Origin: Duganella sacchari
GTDB lineage: Bacteria; Pseudomonadota; Gammaproteobacteria; Burkholderiales; Burkholderiaceae_D
Length of the DNA: 64,000 nt
Assembly (NCBI RefSeq): GCF_900143065.1
Contig: NZ_FRCX01000001.1
Coordinates: 682,001 to 746,000 of the forward strand
Direction of reading: 5' to 3'
This document shows positions 40,857 through 51,452 of the stretch, one piece after another. Position numbers and translations under genes: made by a program. Numbering within the stretch: position 1 is the first letter of the stretch; the number at the start of each line of letters is the position of its first letter. Under the pieces are notes generated by a model that worked only from the letters and a program-made list of their open reading frames with translations, made no database searches and was not told the origin of the DNA.

Positions 40857-43800
40857 ATGGCCAAGTTCTTCATTGACCGCCCGGTCTTCGCATGGGTCAT
40901 CGCCCTGTTCATCCTGCTGGGCGGGATGCTGGCGATTACCGTGCTGCCGGTCGCACAGTACCCCACCATCGCCCCGCCATCCATCGTGGTGACGGCAACC
41001 TACCCTGGCGCCACCGCGCAAGTGCTGGACGACGCCGTCACCAGCGTCATCGAACAGGAGATGAACGGCGCCGACGGCCTGCAATACGTCGAATCGCAAA
41101 GCGAAGCCAATGGCGCCGTCACCATCACCGTCACCTTCGTCCCCGGCACCAATCCCGACCTGGCGGCGGTGGACGTCCAGAACCGCATCAAGCGCGTGGA
41201 ATCGCGCCTGCCGGCCGCCGTCACGCAGCAAGGTGTGCAGGTCAACAAAGCCCGTTCCAACATCCTGATGTTCGTCGGCCTGACCTCCACCGACGGCCGC
41301 CTCGACCCAACGGGCCTGGGCGACTACATGGCGCGCAACGTCGTCAATGAAATCAAGCGCATTCCCGGCGTCGGCCAGGCGCAGTTGTTCGGCACCGAGC
41401 GCGCCATGCGTATCTGGGTCGATCCGCAAAAACTGCTCGGCCTGAAAATGACCATGGCCGACGTCACCGCCGCCATCCGCGCGCAAAATGCGCAGGTCAC
41501 CTCCGGCACGCTGGGCGACCTGCCCAGCCCTGCGCAGCAAACCTTCTCGGCGCCGATCGTGGTGACGGGCCAGCTGTCGTCCACCACCGAGTTTGGCGAG
41601 ATCGTCCTGCGCGCCAATCCCAACGGCTCGCTGGTGCGGCTGAAAGACGTGGCCCGCATCGAAATGGGCGGCGCCAGCTTCAACATCAGCGCACGCCTGA
41701 ATGGCGCACCGTTTTCGGCAATTGCCGTGCAGCTGTCGCTGACCGGTAACGCGCTGCAAACCGCCACCGCCGTCAAAGACAAGATGGAGCAGCTGTCCAG
41801 ATACTTCCCGCCTGGCGTCAAGTACACCATCCCTTACGACACCTCGCTGTTCGTCAAGATCTCGATTGAAGAAGTGGTCAAGACCCTGCTGGAAGCGGTG
41901 GTGCTGGTGTTCCTGGTAATGTACCTGTTCCTGCAAAACATCCGCTACACGCTGATCCCGACCATCGTCGTGCCGGTGGCGCTGATGGGTACCTTCGCCG
42001 CCATGCAGCTGTTTGGCTTCTCCATCAACGTGCTGACCATGTTCGGCATGGTGCTGGCGATCGGCATTCTGGTCGACGACGCCATCGTGGTGGTGGAAAA
42101 CGTCGAACGCATCATGAGCGAAGAAGGCCTGTCGCCGCGCGACGCCACGCGCAAGGCCATGGGCCAGATCACCGGCGCAATCATCGGCATTACGCTGGTG
42201 CTGGTGGCCGTGTTCATTCCCATGGCCTTCTTCGGCGGCGCCGTAGGCGCCATCTACCGCCAGTTCTCGCTGGCGATGGTGTCGGCCATGCTGTTCTCCG
42301 CGCTGATGGCGCTGACGCTGACGCCGGCGCTGTGCGCCACCATGCTCAAGCCGGTGGAAGCGGGACACCACCACGAGAAGAAAGGCTTCTTCGGCTGGTT
42401 CAACCGCAAGTTCGCCGTCACTGCGACCGGTTACCAGGGCGTGATTGCCAACATCCTCAAGCGCACCGGCCGTTACCTGATGATCTTCGCGCTGCTGTGC
42501 GGCGTGGTGGGCTGGCTGTATGCGCGCCTGCCATCGTCGTTCCTGCCCAACGAAGACCAGGGCTACCTGATCGCCAACGTCCAGCTGCCGGCGGGCGCAT
42601 CGACCAGCCGCACGCAAGCCGTGCTGGCGCAGGCCGACGCCTACTTCCGCAAACAGCCCGGCGTGGCGCGCACCATCGCCGTGGCGGGCTTCTCGTTCTC
42701 CGGCAACGGCCAGAACGCGGGCCTGGTGTTCATCCCGCTCAAAGACTGGAAAGAGCGCGGACCGGATGAATCGGCACAGGCGATTGCACAGCGCGCGTTT
42801 GGCGCACTGTCCTCGATCCCGGACGCCATCATCTTCCCGCTCAGCCCTCCGCCGATCCGCGAACTCGGTAACGCCACCGGCATCACCGCGCGCCTGCAGG
42901 ACCGCAGCGCACAGGGCCACGATGCGCTGATCGCCGCGCGCAACCAGCTGCTGGGTCTTGCCGGCAAAAGCGACATCCTCAAAGGCGTGCGTCCCGAAGG
43001 CCTGGAAGATGCGCCGCAGCTGCAGGTGGACATCGACCGCGAAAAAGCCAATGCCCTGGGCGTCTCGTTTGCCGACGTCAACGCCATGATGTCCACCGCG
43101 CTGGGCTCCTCCTACGTCAACGACTTCGCCAGCTCCGGCCGCCAGCAGCGCGTGATCGTGCAGGCCGACGCGCCACGCCGCCTGCAACCGCAGGACATCA
43201 TGCAGCTCAACGTGCGCAGCGCCAGCGGCACCATGGTGCCGTTCTCCTCGTTCGCATCGTCGCACTGGATACAAGGTCCGGTGCAGCTGGTGCGCTACAA
43301 CGGCTACCCGGCCATCAAGCTGACCGGCGACGCCGCGCCAGGCCGCTCCACCGGCGAAGCGATGGCGGAACTGGAACGCCTGGCGCAACAGTTGCCGCCG
43401 GGCTTCGGCATCGAATGGACCGGCCAGTCGCTGGAAGAAAAAACCTCCGGTTCGCAAGCGCCGATGCTGTTTGCGCTGTCGCTGCTGGCCGCCTTCCTGG
43501 TGCTGGCCGCGCTGTATGAAAGCGAATCGATCCCGATTGCCGTGCTGCTGGTCGTGCCGCTTGGCGTGCTGGGTGCGCTGCTGGGCGCCTCCTTGCGCGG
43601 CCTGCCGAACGACGTCTACTTCAAAGTCGGCCTGATCGCGATTATCGGCCTGTCGGCCAAAAACGCGATCCTGATTATCGAATTCGCCAAAGACCTGCAG
43701 GCACAGGGCAAAGGCCTGATCGAAGCGACGCTGGAAGCCGTGCACCTGCGCTTCCGCCCCATCATCATGACCTCGCTGGCGTTCATCCTCGGCGTGCTGC

Positions 43801-44009
43801 CGCTGGTGATCGCCACCGGCGCGGGCTCCGCCAGCCAGCGCGCCATCGGCACGGGCGTGATGGGCGGGATGATTACCGCGACCGTGCTGGCCGTCTTCCT
43901 GGTGCCGGTATTCTTCGTGGTGGTCCGCAAAATCTTCAAGGGCAGCGAACGCCAGCGCAAACTGGCCGCACATGAACTGAACGACAAACACCATGAAACC
44001 TATGACTAA
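40857..44009 (+). CDS. RND multidrug efflux permease (HAE1, AcrB-like)
   Basis: A proton-driven inner-membrane exporter of hydrophobic compounds, 1050 residues, twelve membrane segments with two large periplasmic loops. It starts MAKFFIDRPVFAWVIALFI, typical of AcrB. The proton-relay aspartates are present in membrane segment 4 (GILVDDAIVVVENVERI), with the paired lysine in segment 10 (GLSAKNAILIIEFAK). It follows the adaptor by 12 bases and overlaps the outer-membrane gene by 17. Substrates cannot be read from sequence. Confidence 0.96.
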   Translation: MAKFFIDRPVFAWVIALFILLGGMLAITVLPVAQYPTIAPPSIVVTATYPGATAQVLDDAVTSVIEQEMNGADGLQYVESQSEANGAVTITVTFVPGTNPDLAAVDVQNRIKRVESRLPAAVTQQGVQVNKARSNILMFVGLTSTDGRLDPTGLGDYMARNVVNEIKRIPGVGQAQLFGTERAMRIWVDPQKLLGLKMTMADVTAAIRAQNAQVTSGTLGDLPSPAQQTFSAPIVVTGQLSSTTEFGEIVLRANPNGSLVRLKDVARIEMGGASFNISARLNGAPFSAIAVQLSLTGNALQTATAVKDKMEQLSRYFPPGVKYTIPYDTSLFVKISIEEVVKTLLEAVVLVFLVMYLFLQNIRYTLIPTIVVPVALMGTFAAMQLFGFSINVLTMFGMVLAIGILVDDAIVVVENVERIMSEEGLSPRDATRKAMGQITGAIIGITLVLVAVFIPMAFFGGAVGAIYRQFSLAMVSAMLFSALMALTLTPALCATMLKPVEAGHHHEKKGFFGWFNRKFAVTATGYQGVIANILKRTGRYLMIFALLCGVVGWLYARLPSSFLPNEDQGYLIANVQLPAGASTSRTQAVLAQADAYFRKQPGVARTIAVAGFSFSGNGQNAGLVFIPLKDWKERGPDESAQAIAQRAFGALSSIPDAIIFPLSPPPIRELGNATGITARLQDRSAQGHDALIAARNQLLGLAGKSDILKGVRPEGLEDAPQLQVDIDREKANALGVSFADVNAMMSTALGSSYVNDFASSGRQQRVIVQADAPRRLQPQDIMQLNVRSASGTMVPFSSFASSHWIQGPVQLVRYNGYPAIKLTGDAAPGRSTGEAMAELERLAQQLPPGFGIEWTGQSLEEKTSGSQAPMLFALSLLAAFLVLAALYESESIPIAVLLVVPLGVLGALLGASLRGLPNDVYFKVGLIAIIGLSAKNAILIIEFAKDLQAQGKGLIEATLEAVHLRFRPIIMTSLAFILGVLPLVIATGAGSASQRAIGTGVMGGMITATVLAVFLVPVFFVVVRKIFKGSERQRKLAAHELNDKHHETYD

Positions 44010-45468
44010 GCCCGTTCCCTTCGCAGGCGCGCCGCGCGCCGCATTGCTGACCGCTGCGCTGCTCGGCGCATCGCTGCTGTCCGCATGCTCGATGGCGCCG
44101 ACCTACGAACGCCCTGCGGCGCCGGTGGCAGCGGCCTTCCCGTCCGACAGCGCCGGCGCCGCCTCGCGCACCAGCGTACCGTTGCCGCTGGCTGCCAACG
44201 CCAGGACCGCCGTCGATACCGGCTGGCGCGACTACTTCACCGATCAGCGCCTGCAATCGCTGATCGCCGCCTCGCTGGAAAACAACCGCGACCTGCGCAC
44301 CGCCGTGCTGCGCATCGAAGAAGCGCGCGCGCTGTACAACGTGCAGTCGGCCGACCGCCTGCCCAACGTCAATGCCAGCTTCGGCGAAACGCGCGCCAAG
44401 ACACCGGCCTTCCTGTCGTCCACGGGCCAGACCACCATCGGCAAACGCTACGACATCGGCGCCTCGGTCTCCGCGTTTGAACTCGACTTCTTCGGCCGCG
44501 TAAAAAGCCTGAACGACGCCGCCCTGGCCAGCTACCTGGCCACCGAAGAAGCACGCAGCGCGGCGCAGATCGCGCTGGTGTCGCAAGTCGCCCAGGCCTA
44601 CTACACCGAACGCGCCTACGCCGAACAGTACGCACTGGCGCAGCAAACCTACGAAGCGCGCGCGCGCACCTACAAGCTCACGCAGCAGCGCGCCGAAGTC
44701 GGCGCCTCATCGCGCCTCGACCTGCGCTCCAACGAAACGCTGATGGAAACCGCACGCGCATCCGCGTTGACCTTGGCCCGCCAGCGCGCACAGGCCGAAA
44801 ACGCACTCACGCTGCTGGTCGGCCAGCCACCGGCATCCGCTGCCAGCGGCGCCATGCCGACCGACGCCCAACTCGACGCCCTGAACGCGCTGCCGGAAGG
44901 CCTGCCATCCGACCTGCTGACACGCCGTCCCGACATCCGCAGCGCCGAGCAGCGCCTGAAATCCGCCAGCGCCAACATCGGCGCCGCGCGTGCCGCCTTC
45001 TTCCCGCGCATCAGCCTGACGGCAGCAATCGGCAGCAGCAGCCCATCACTGCATGGTCTGTTTGACAGCGGCTCCGGCAGCTGGTCCTTCGCGCCACAAC
45101 TGACGCTGCCCATCTTCGACGCCGGCCGCAACAGCGCCAACCTGACACTGTCCGAAGTACGCAAAAACATCGCCGTCGCCGACTACGAAAAAACCATCCA
45201 GACCGCGTTCCGCGAAGTGGCGGACGCACTGGCCGCGCGCGACTACCTGGGCGAACAGGTCAACGCCCAGCGCGCAGTGCAGGAAGCGCAAGCCGACCGG
45301 CTAAAACTGCTGCAACTGCGCTTCGACAACGGCGTCGCCAGCACACTGGACGTGCTGGACGCCCAGCGCGAACTATTCAGCGCCCAGCAATCGCTGGTGC
45401 AGGCCCGCCTGCTGCGCACCACCACCGCCATCGACCTCTACCGCGCCCTCGGCGGCGGCCTTCGTTAA
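43993..45468 (+). CDS. RND outer-membrane factor lipoprotein (OprM/NodT type)
   Basis: Trimeric outer-membrane exit duct of the efflux system, 491 residues. A lipoprotein signal ends LLSAC, followed by SMAPTYERP, the usual OprM-type start. Two OEP repeats follow, with GWRDYFTDQRLQSLIAASLENNRDLR and the C-terminal LDVLDAQRELFSAQQSLVQAR. It may start at 43993 or 44002, both inside the permease gene. Third gene of the operon; an 82-nt hairpin follows directly. Confidence 0.93.
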   Translation: MKPMTKPVPFAGAPRAALLTAALLGASLLSACSMAPTYERPAAPVAAAFPSDSAGAASRTSVPLPLAANARTAVDTGWRDYFTDQRLQSLIAASLENNRDLRTAVLRIEEARALYNVQSADRLPNVNASFGETRAKTPAFLSSTGQTTIGKRYDIGASVSAFELDFFGRVKSLNDAALASYLATEEARSAAQIALVSQVAQAYYTERAYAEQYALAQQTYEARARTYKLTQQRAEVGASSRLDLRSNETLMETARASALTLARQRAQAENALTLLVGQPPASAASGAMPTDAQLDALNALPEGLPSDLLTRRPDIRSAEQRLKSASANIGAARAAFFPRISLTAAIGSSSPSLHGLFDSGSGSWSFAPQLTLPIFDAGRNSANLTLSEVRKNIAVADYEKTIQTAFREVADALAARDYLGEQVNAQRAVQEAQADRLKLLQLRFDNGVASTLDVLDAQRELFSAQQSLVQARLLRTTTAIDLYRALGGGLR

Positions 45469-45475
45469 CCTCCGG

Positions 45476-45557
45476 GGTCAGGTCCGTCATTTCTACACGG
45501 CCTCTGCTGTAGCGCTGTCCCTACAGCAGAGGTCGTGTAGAAATGACGGACCTGACC
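45476..45557. repeat. 82-nt near-perfect inverted repeat (37-bp arms)
   Basis: Arms 45476-45512 and 45521-45557 are complementary at 36 of 37 positions, around an 8-base loop; the single mismatch becomes G-U in RNA. Outer ends read GGTCAGGTCCGTCATTTCTA. It begins eight bases after the efflux operon stop and ends 18 bases before the patatin gene. It may work as a terminator, but its length and sharp ends look more like a mobile repeat unit. Confidence 0.85.
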
Positions 45558-45575
45558 ACGGATTAGGAATATTGC

Positions 45576-46649
45576 ATGAGCTCACCTATCACGATTCGTC
45601 TGGGCCAGCGGGCCAGGCAGCGGATTGCGGCCGAAGGCTTGCAGGCTGCTGATATTGCGATCGTCCCCGCCGCCGCCGGCGGTCCCAAGGGGCTGATTCT
45701 GCATGGGCTGGATTGCTGGATGTTTGGTGAGTTTTTCAGGCACGCGCCACGCCAGCGCCGTCTCGTCGGCGCGTCGATTGGCGCCTGGCGCATGGCGGCG
45801 TCGGCGTTTGATGATCCGGTCGCCGCGCACAAGCGCCTGGCGCGGCTGTATGCCGGCCAGCGCTATCCGGACAAGGTGACGCCGGATTATGTCAGCCGCA
45901 CTTGCCGCGCCCTGCTCGATGAGGTGCTCGATGGCCGTGTCGCCGAGCCGCTGCAGCATCCCCACCATCACCTTTCGGTGTTGACGGTGCGCGGTATCGG
46001 CAGGCTGGCCAATACCCAGGGCACGCGTTGGCGCGAAATGGCCGGCTTCCTGATGGCCGCTGCCGGCAACGCCATGTCGCGCAACCGTCTGGCGGCGTCG
46101 ATGGAGCGGGTGATCTTCCATCACCAGCGTGACGATGCGCACTGGCTGCGTGATGGCTTCGATGCCTTCTCCAGCCACTTCGTCGGCCTGTCTGAAGCCA
46201 ATCTGCGTGATGCGCTGCTGGCCTCGGGTTCGATTCCGCTGGTGCTGGAAGCGGTCACCAACATCGCTGGCGCACCCGATGGCGCTTACTGGGACGGCGG
46301 CTTGATCGACTATCACCTGCATCTGCCCTACCAGCGCGATCCCGGCCTGGTGCTGTACCCGCACTTCAACGATTACATCGTTCCGGGCTGGCTCGATAAA
46401 TCCATGCCCTGGCGCCGCGCCAACGATCACGCGCTGGAGAATATGATTCTGGTGTCGCCGTCGCCGCAATTTGTCGCCACACTCCCCAACGCCAAGCTGC
46501 CCGACCGCAAGGACTTCAATGTCTATGGCCAGGACCACGACCGCCGCAACCGCGACTGGTTGCAAGCCGTCGGCGAAAGCGAACGCATGGCCGAGGCCTT
46601 TGCGCGCTGGGCCGAAAAACCGGACCTGCATCTGACCAGCAGTTTCTGA
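45576..46649 (+). CDS. Patatin-like phospholipase family protein
   Basis: A predicted lipid acyl hydrolase with a Ser-Asp dyad, 357 residues. The oxyanion loop AGGPKG, the nucleophile motif GASIGAW (GxSxG) and the dyad motif DGGLIDY are all present in order. No signal peptide or membrane segment, so cytosolic. It follows the 82-nt hairpin and is monocistronic. The lipid substrate and biological role are unknown. Confidence 0.87.
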   Translation: MSSPITIRLGQRARQRIAAEGLQAADIAIVPAAAGGPKGLILHGLDCWMFGEFFRHAPRQRRLVGASIGAWRMAASAFDDPVAAHKRLARLYAGQRYPDKVTPDYVSRTCRALLDEVLDGRVAEPLQHPHHHLSVLTVRGIGRLANTQGTRWREMAGFLMAAAGNAMSRNRLAASMERVIFHHQRDDAHWLRDGFDAFSSHFVGLSEANLRDALLASGSIPLVLEAVTNIAGAPDGAYWDGGLIDYHLHLPYQRDPGLVLYPHFNDYIVPGWLDKSMPWRRANDHALENMILVSPSPQFVATLPNAKLPDRKDFNVYGQDHDRRNRDWLQAVGESERMAEAFARWAEKPDLHLTSSF

Positions 46650-46743
46650 CTGTTCTCAAAAAGCAACAGAAGTTAGCAAAAGCGCCGTTTCGGCGCAGGA
46701 CAGGCGCATACTTGTATCCCGCATGCTGGAGGGAGTGAAGATC

Positions 46744-48465
46744 ATGAACGTTCTGTCGCAAATGCGTATCGGTACCCGCCTCGCTTTTGGCTTTGCCGTG
46801 GTACTGCTGCTGGCGATCCTTGCCACTTCGGTCGCGCTGGTCAACGCCCGCGCCAACGCCCAGGCCACGCGCGCCATGATGGAGCAGCCGCTTGCCAAGG
46901 AACGCCTGGTGTCCGACTGGTATGTGCTGATTTATTCCGCTATCGCCCGCACCGCGCTGATCGCCCGCAGCACGGACGACAAGCTCTCCGACACCTTTGC
47001 CGAGACCATCAGCGCCAGCACCAAGCGTGGCAGCGAGCTGCTGGGCCAGATCAAGGAGCTGCTGGCCACGGATGAAGAACGCAAGATGTACGAAGAGATC
47101 ACTGAACTCCGCAGCAAGTATCAAAAGTCTAAAACGGATGTGATGAACGCGCGCAAAGCCAGCGACGCGGCCAAGGCCGAGCAGCTGTTCAAGGATGCCT
47201 TTACGCCTTCCGCCGACGCTTACCAGAACCGCGTGAAGAGTTTCCTCGCCATGCAGCGCAAGGCGATCGACGATACCGCGCATGCCATCGATGCGGCCAA
47301 CAGCCGCGCCAACAGTTTGCTGATGCTATTGGCCTTGCTGATGGTGAGCATAGGCTCTGTCGCCGCCTGGATTATTTCGCGTTCGATCACGGTGCCGCTA
47401 AAATCCGCAGTGGACATCGCGGCCACGGTGGCCAACGGTGATCTGACCACGCAGTTCAATGCGCAAGACAACAAGGATGAAATCGGCGATCTGATGAAAG
47501 CCCTGCGCGGCATGAATGATGCGCTGCGCGAGGTGGTCAGCCAGGTGCAGGTTGGCACCAACACCATCGCCACCGCTTCCAACCAGATCGCTGCGGGGAA
47601 TATGGATCTGTCGCAGCGCACCGAGGAGCAAGCCAGCTCGCTGGAGGAGACCGCGTCGTCGATGGAAGAACTGACTTCCACCGTGCGCCAGAATGCGGAA
47701 AACGCCAAGCAGGCCAACCAGCTGGCGCAAGCCGCTTCCAGCGTGGCCGAGAAAGGCGGCGACATCGTCGGCCAGGTGGTGAACACCATGGGTTCCATCA
47801 ATGACTCTTCGCGCAAGATTTACGACATCATCAGCGTCATCGACAGCATCGCCTTCCAGACCAACATCCTTGCCCTGAACGCGGCGGTGGAAGCCGCGCG
47901 TGCCGGTGAACAGGGGCGCGGCTTTGCAGTGGTGGCGTCAGAGGTGCGCAATCTGGCGCAGCGCTCGGCCGGTGCGGCCAAGGAGATCAAGGAATTGATC
48001 GGTAATTCGGTGGAACAGGTGGGCATCGGCTCCAAACTGGTGCAGCAGGCTGGCAGCACCATGGACGATGTGGTGGCCAGCGTGCGCCGCGTTACCGACA
48101 TCATGGGCGAGATTACCTCGGCCAGCAGTGAGCAGAGCATCGGCATCGATCAGGTCAACACGGCGATCACGCAAATGGATCAGGTGACGCAGCAGAATGC
48201 CGCGCTGGTCGAACAAGCCGCTGCCGCCGCAGCCAGCATGCAGGAACAGGCGACACGCCTGGCGGACGTGGCATCCTCGTTCAAGCTGGGGAATGAAGGC
48301 TTGCATGGCGCATTGACAGCACCTGCGCCAGCCCCCCGCAAACTGGCCGCAGCACAGCCGGTTGTTGCGGCGAAAGGCGCTGCCGCCAAACGCCCTGCAC
48401 CGCAGCTGGCCAGCGCCAGCAAGCCCGCTGCCGTTGGCAGCGACAAGGAATGGGAAGAGTTTTAA
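46744..48465 (+). CDS. Methyl-accepting chemotaxis protein with CheR tether
   Basis: A transmembrane chemoreceptor of 573 residues, Tsr/Tar architecture. Membrane segment 1 (about 12-32), a four-helix periplasmic sensor, membrane segment 2 (about 192-212), HAMP, then the signalling domain with the conserved hairpin tip ([26 protein letters not shown] region). It ends in EWEEF, a match to the xWxxF pentapeptide that tethers CheR/CheB. GGAGGG lies inside an alternative upstream ATG (46723), so 46744 is the start. No other chemotaxis gene is near; ligand unknown. Confidence 0.93.
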   Translation: MNVLSQMRIGTRLAFGFAVVLLLAILATSVALVNARANAQATRAMMEQPLAKERLVSDWYVLIYSAIARTALIARSTDDKLSDTFAETISASTKRGSELLGQIKELLATDEERKMYEEITELRSKYQKSKTDVMNARKASDAAKAEQLFKDAFTPSADAYQNRVKSFLAMQRKAIDDTAHAIDAANSRANSLLMLLALLMVSIGSVAAWIISRSITVPLKSAVDIAATVANGDLTTQFNAQDNKDEIGDLMKALRGMNDALREVVSQVQVGTNTIATASNQIAAGNMDLSQRTEEQASSLEETASSMEELTSTVRQNAENAKQANQLAQAASSVAEKGGDIVGQVVNTMGSINDSSRKIYDIISVIDSIAFQTNILALNAAVEAARAGEQGRGFAVVASEVRNLAQRSAGAAKEIKELIGNSVEQVGIGSKLVQQAGSTMDDVVASVRRVTDIMGEITSASSEQSIGIDQVNTAITQMDQVTQQNAALVEQAAAAAASMQEQATRLADVASSFKLGNEGLHGALTAPAPAPRKLAAAQPVVAAKGAAAKRPAPQLASASKPAAVGSDKEWEEF

Positions 48466-49712
48466 CCCTTCAGGAACATCTCTTGCAGATCATTGAGGAA
48501 GCGCTGGCCTAACACGGTCGGCTTGATGATCTTGTAGTCGCGATAGAGCAGGCCCTTGGCTTCGGCTTCGTTGAGGGTCTTGTCAATCGCGTTGATGCTC
48601 ATGCCGGTACGCTCGCTGAACAGGTTGGGATCAAAGCCCTCATGCAGGCGCAGCGTGTTGAGCATGAATTCAAAGCCCATGTCCTCGCGCTCGATCTCGT
48701 ATTCTTCCTGGATCGGTGCGCCCAGCTTCACCTGCTCCATATAGGCCTTGGGCTGCTTGTAGCGCGCCTGGCGCAGGATGCGGTGCGGGAACGACAGCTT
48801 GGAGTGCGCACCCGCGCCGATGCCGAGGTAATCGCCAAACTCCCAGTAGTTCAGATTGTGGCGCGCGCGGTGGCCCTTCTTCGCGTACGCTGAAATCTCG
48901 TACTGTTCGTAGCCGTTGGCCTTGGTCAGTTCGGCGATCATGTCCTGCATGTCAGCGCTGGCGTCGTCGTCGGGCAGCGTTGGCGGATACTTGGCAAACA
49001 GCGTGTTCGGCTCCATCGTCAGATGGTACAGCGACAGATGCGGTGGATTGAAGGCCATGGCCGTCTCCACGTCCTGGCGCGCTTCTTCCAGCGTCTGCGA
49101 CGGCAGCGCGTACATCAGGTCCAGGTTGAAGTTATCGAAGTTGGCGAGGGCGATTTCCACCGCGCGTTTGGCTTCGTTGTCGTCGTGGATGCGTCCCAGC
49201 GCTTTCAGGTGGCGCTCGTTAAAGCTCTGAATGCCGATCGACAGGCGGTTCACGCCACTCGCGCGGTAGGACTTGAACTTTTCCGCTTCGAAGGTGCCAG
49301 GGTTGGCTTCCATCGTGATCTCGCAATCGCTGTCCAGCGGCAGCAAGGTGCGGACGTCGGACAGCAGGCGATCCAGCCCGGCGGCCGACATCAGGCTGGG
49401 CGTGCCGCCGCCAATGAAGATGGTGTAGATCTTGCGGCCCCAGATCAGCGGCAAGGCCTGTTCCAGATCGGCGCGCACGGCGTCGAGGTATTCCTGTTCC
49501 GGGAAGGCGCCGCCATCCTTGGCTTCGTGCGAATTGAAATCGCAGTACGGGCATTTGCGCACGCACCACGGGAAATGGATGTACAGCGACAGCGGCGGCA
49601 ACGCCGTCAGGTTCAGCGCACCGCCTTGCAGGTATTTCGCAGCGACGCCCGCAGACTCGCTGATGTCGCGCGCTGGCTTGGTGCTTGCGCCGACGACTTT
49701 AATCGGGATCAT
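48462..49712 (-). CDS. hemW: Radical SAM heme chaperone HemW
   Basis: HemW is a radical-SAM relative of HemN that binds and delivers heme. The 416-residue protein has the cluster motif [10 protein letters not shown] (CxxxCxxC plus the HemW-type extra Phe), GGGTPSLM, and a C-terminal HemN-like winged domain. The first 35 residues precede the barrel. Its ATG overlaps the rdgB stop by four bases, so the two are coupled. Its own stop overlaps the chemoreceptor stop tail to tail. Confidence 0.94.
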   Translation of the reverse strand: MIPIKVVGASTKPARDISESAGVAAKYLQGGALNLTALPPLSLYIHFPWCVRKCPYCDFNSHEAKDGGAFPEQEYLDAVRADLEQALPLIWGRKIYTIFIGGGTPSLMSAAGLDRLLSDVRTLLPLDSDCEITMEANPGTFEAEKFKSYRASGVNRLSIGIQSFNERHLKALGRIHDDNEAKRAVEIALANFDNFNLDLMYALPSQTLEEARQDVETAMAFNPPHLSLYHLTMEPNTLFAKYPPTLPDDDASADMQDMIAELTKANGYEQYEISAYAKKGHRARHNLNYWEFGDYLGIGAGAHSKLSFPHRILRQARYKQPKAYMEQVKLGAPIQEEYEIEREDMGFEFMLNTLRLHEGFDPNLFSERTGMSINAIDKTLNEAEAKGLLYRDYKIIKPTVLGQRFLNDLQEMFLKG

Positions 49713-50296
49713 TTTTTCAGCTTTTCTACCAGGGCGCGCAATGCCTGGCCGCGGTGCGACATGGCGTTCTTTTCATCGGCACTGAGTTCGGCAGCGCACT
49801 TGTCCAGCGACGGGATGTAGAAGTACGGGTCGTAGCCAAAGCCGCCATTACCGCGCGGCGTATCGATCATGACGCCGTTCCAGCGGCCGTCGGCGATCAC
49901 CGGCTGAGGGTCATCGGCGTGGCGCACGAACACCAGCACGCAGTAGTAGTACGCGGACTTGTCTTCATGCTTCGCCAGCTCGGCGATCATTTTTTCGTTG
50001 TTGCGGGCGTCCGATTTCGGTTCACCGGCAAAGCGGGCCGAATACACCCCCGGGGCGCCGCCCAACGCATTGATGCACACGCCAGAATCATCGGCCAGCG
50101 CAGGCAAGCCTGTCAGACGCGCGGCGTGACGGGCCTTTTGCAGTGCATTTTCGACAAACGTGTGAAAAGGTTCATCTGCTTCAGGCACGTCGTATTCGCC
50201 CTGCGCGTGGACGGAGAAACCCACGGTGGACAGCAGTTCGTTGAATTCCTTGAGTTTGCCGGCGTTGTTGGAGGCGAGGATCAGGCGTTGGGTCAT
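49709..50296 (-). CDS. rdgB: Non-canonical purine NTP pyrophosphatase (RdgB/HAM1)
   Basis: Removes ITP, dITP and XTP from the nucleotide pool by hydrolysis to monophosphates. The 195-residue protein has the N-terminal LILASNNAGKLKEF signature, ADDSGVCINALGGAPGVYSARFAG (active site) and GNGGFGYDPYFYIP. The ATG at 50296 is used; the frame is open further upstream. It is operonic with hemW. In many relatives rph lies directly upstream; here three genes intervene. Confidence 0.96.
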   Translation of the reverse strand: MTQRLILASNNAGKLKEFNELLSTVGFSVHAQGEYDVPEADEPFHTFVENALQKARHAARLTGLPALADDSGVCINALGGAPGVYSARFAGEPKSDARNNEKMIAELAKHEDKSAYYYCVLVFVRHADDPQPVIADGRWNGVMIDTPRGNGGFGYDPYFYIPSLDKCAAELSADEKNAMSHRGQALRALVEKLKK

Positions 50297-50342
50297 GGTG
50301 AGTCGGCGACATAAATTCGATGAAGCCGACATTGTAAACCCT

Positions 50343-51350
50343 TTAGCCCTGCGCCACCTTCAGTACCAGTTTGCCGTTATTGGAACCATCGAACAGCTTC
50401 TGGAAGGTTTCAGGGAGGGTCTCCAGGCCCGTCACCACGTCTTCACGCGTTTTCAGCTGGCCGGCGCGCAGCCAGCCCGCCATATCGGTGATGGCTTCTT
50501 TCGCGCGCGGGTAGTAGTCGGCCACCATCACGCCGCGCAGCGTGGCGCGCTTGACCATGATCTGCAGGTAGTTGGCCGGACCGCGCGCCTGCTCCAGATT
50601 GTTGTACTGCGAGATGGCGCCGCAGATCACCACGCGGGCGTGCATGGCCAGGTTGCCGAGCACCGCATCCAGAATCTCGCCGCCGACGTTATCGAAGAAC
50701 ACGTCCACGCCTTGTGGACAGTGCTGCCTGAGGGCCTTGGCCACATTTTCGGACTTGTAGTCGATAGCGGCGTCAAAGCCCAGCTCTTGGACCAGGTAGC
50801 GGCACTTGTCTGCACCGCCGGCGATGCCGACCACGCGTGCGCCCTTGATCTTGGCGATCTGGCCCACCGTGGCGCCTACCGCGCCAGCTGCGCCGGAAAC
50901 CACCACCGTTTCACCGGCCTTCGGCTGGCCGACATCCAGCAGGCCAAAGTAGGCGGTCATGCCGGTCATGCCCAGCGTGCCAAGGAACAGCGGCAGCGGC
51001 GCCAGTGCAGGATCCACCTTGAACAGGCCCTGGCCGGTGGAGATGGCGTATTCCTGCACGCCCAGCAGGCCGGTAACATGGTCGCCCACCGCAAACGCTG
51101 CATTGCGCGAATCGATCACGCGGCCGGCAGCAATCGCGCGCATCACATCGCCCAGCGCGACTGGCGGCATGTAGGAGTTTTCGCTGGCGTTCATCCAGCC
51201 GCGCATGGCCGGGTCGAGCGAAATGTAGGCGGTCTGGATCAGCACTTCGCCATCGGCCAGGGCGCGCACTTCCTCACTGCCATAGGCGAAGTCACTGCGT
51301 TTGACGGCGCCTGCAGGGCGGCTGGTGAGACGGAATTGATGATTCAGCAT
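50343..51350 (-). CDS. NADP-dependent oxidoreductase, zinc-free MDR family
   Basis: An enone/leukotriene-reductase type medium-chain oxidoreductase of 335 residues. The start MLNHQFRLTSRPAG is followed by ISLDPAMRGWM, the NADPH-binding GAAGAVGATVGQIAKIKGARVVG and DVFFDNVGGEILD. No zinc ligands. It is divergent from the LysR gene with about 100 bases between starts, so it is the likely target of that regulator. Substrate probably an alpha,beta-unsaturated carbonyl. Confidence 0.92.
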   Translation of the reverse strand: MLNHQFRLTSRPAGAVKRSDFAYGSEEVRALADGEVLIQTAYISLDPAMRGWMNASENSYMPPVALGDVMRAIAAGRVIDSRNAAFAVGDHVTGLLGVQEYAISTGQGLFKVDPALAPLPLFLGTLGMTGMTAYFGLLDVGQPKAGETVVVSGAAGAVGATVGQIAKIKGARVVGIAGGADKCRYLVQELGFDAAIDYKSENVAKALRQHCPQGVDVFFDNVGGEILDAVLGNLAMHARVVICGAISQYNNLEQARGPANYLQIMVKRATLRGVMVADYYPRAKEAITDMAGWLRAGQLKTREDVVTGLETLPETFQKLFDGSNNGKLVLKVAQG

Positions 51351-51452
51351 GGTGGACCTCTTAAAGATGGAATGAAGCCAGTATAGACCGCACTCCGGCG
51401 CTTGATTAGTCATCAATGAGGCGATACATTGTTGACCAGACAGGGACAATTT

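Noticed and set aside
39627..43994. A 1455-codon open frame antisense to the RND operon
   Set aside because: It is His/Gln/Arg-rich with no domain, mirrors two well-recognised genes exactly, and reflects GC-rich codon bias.
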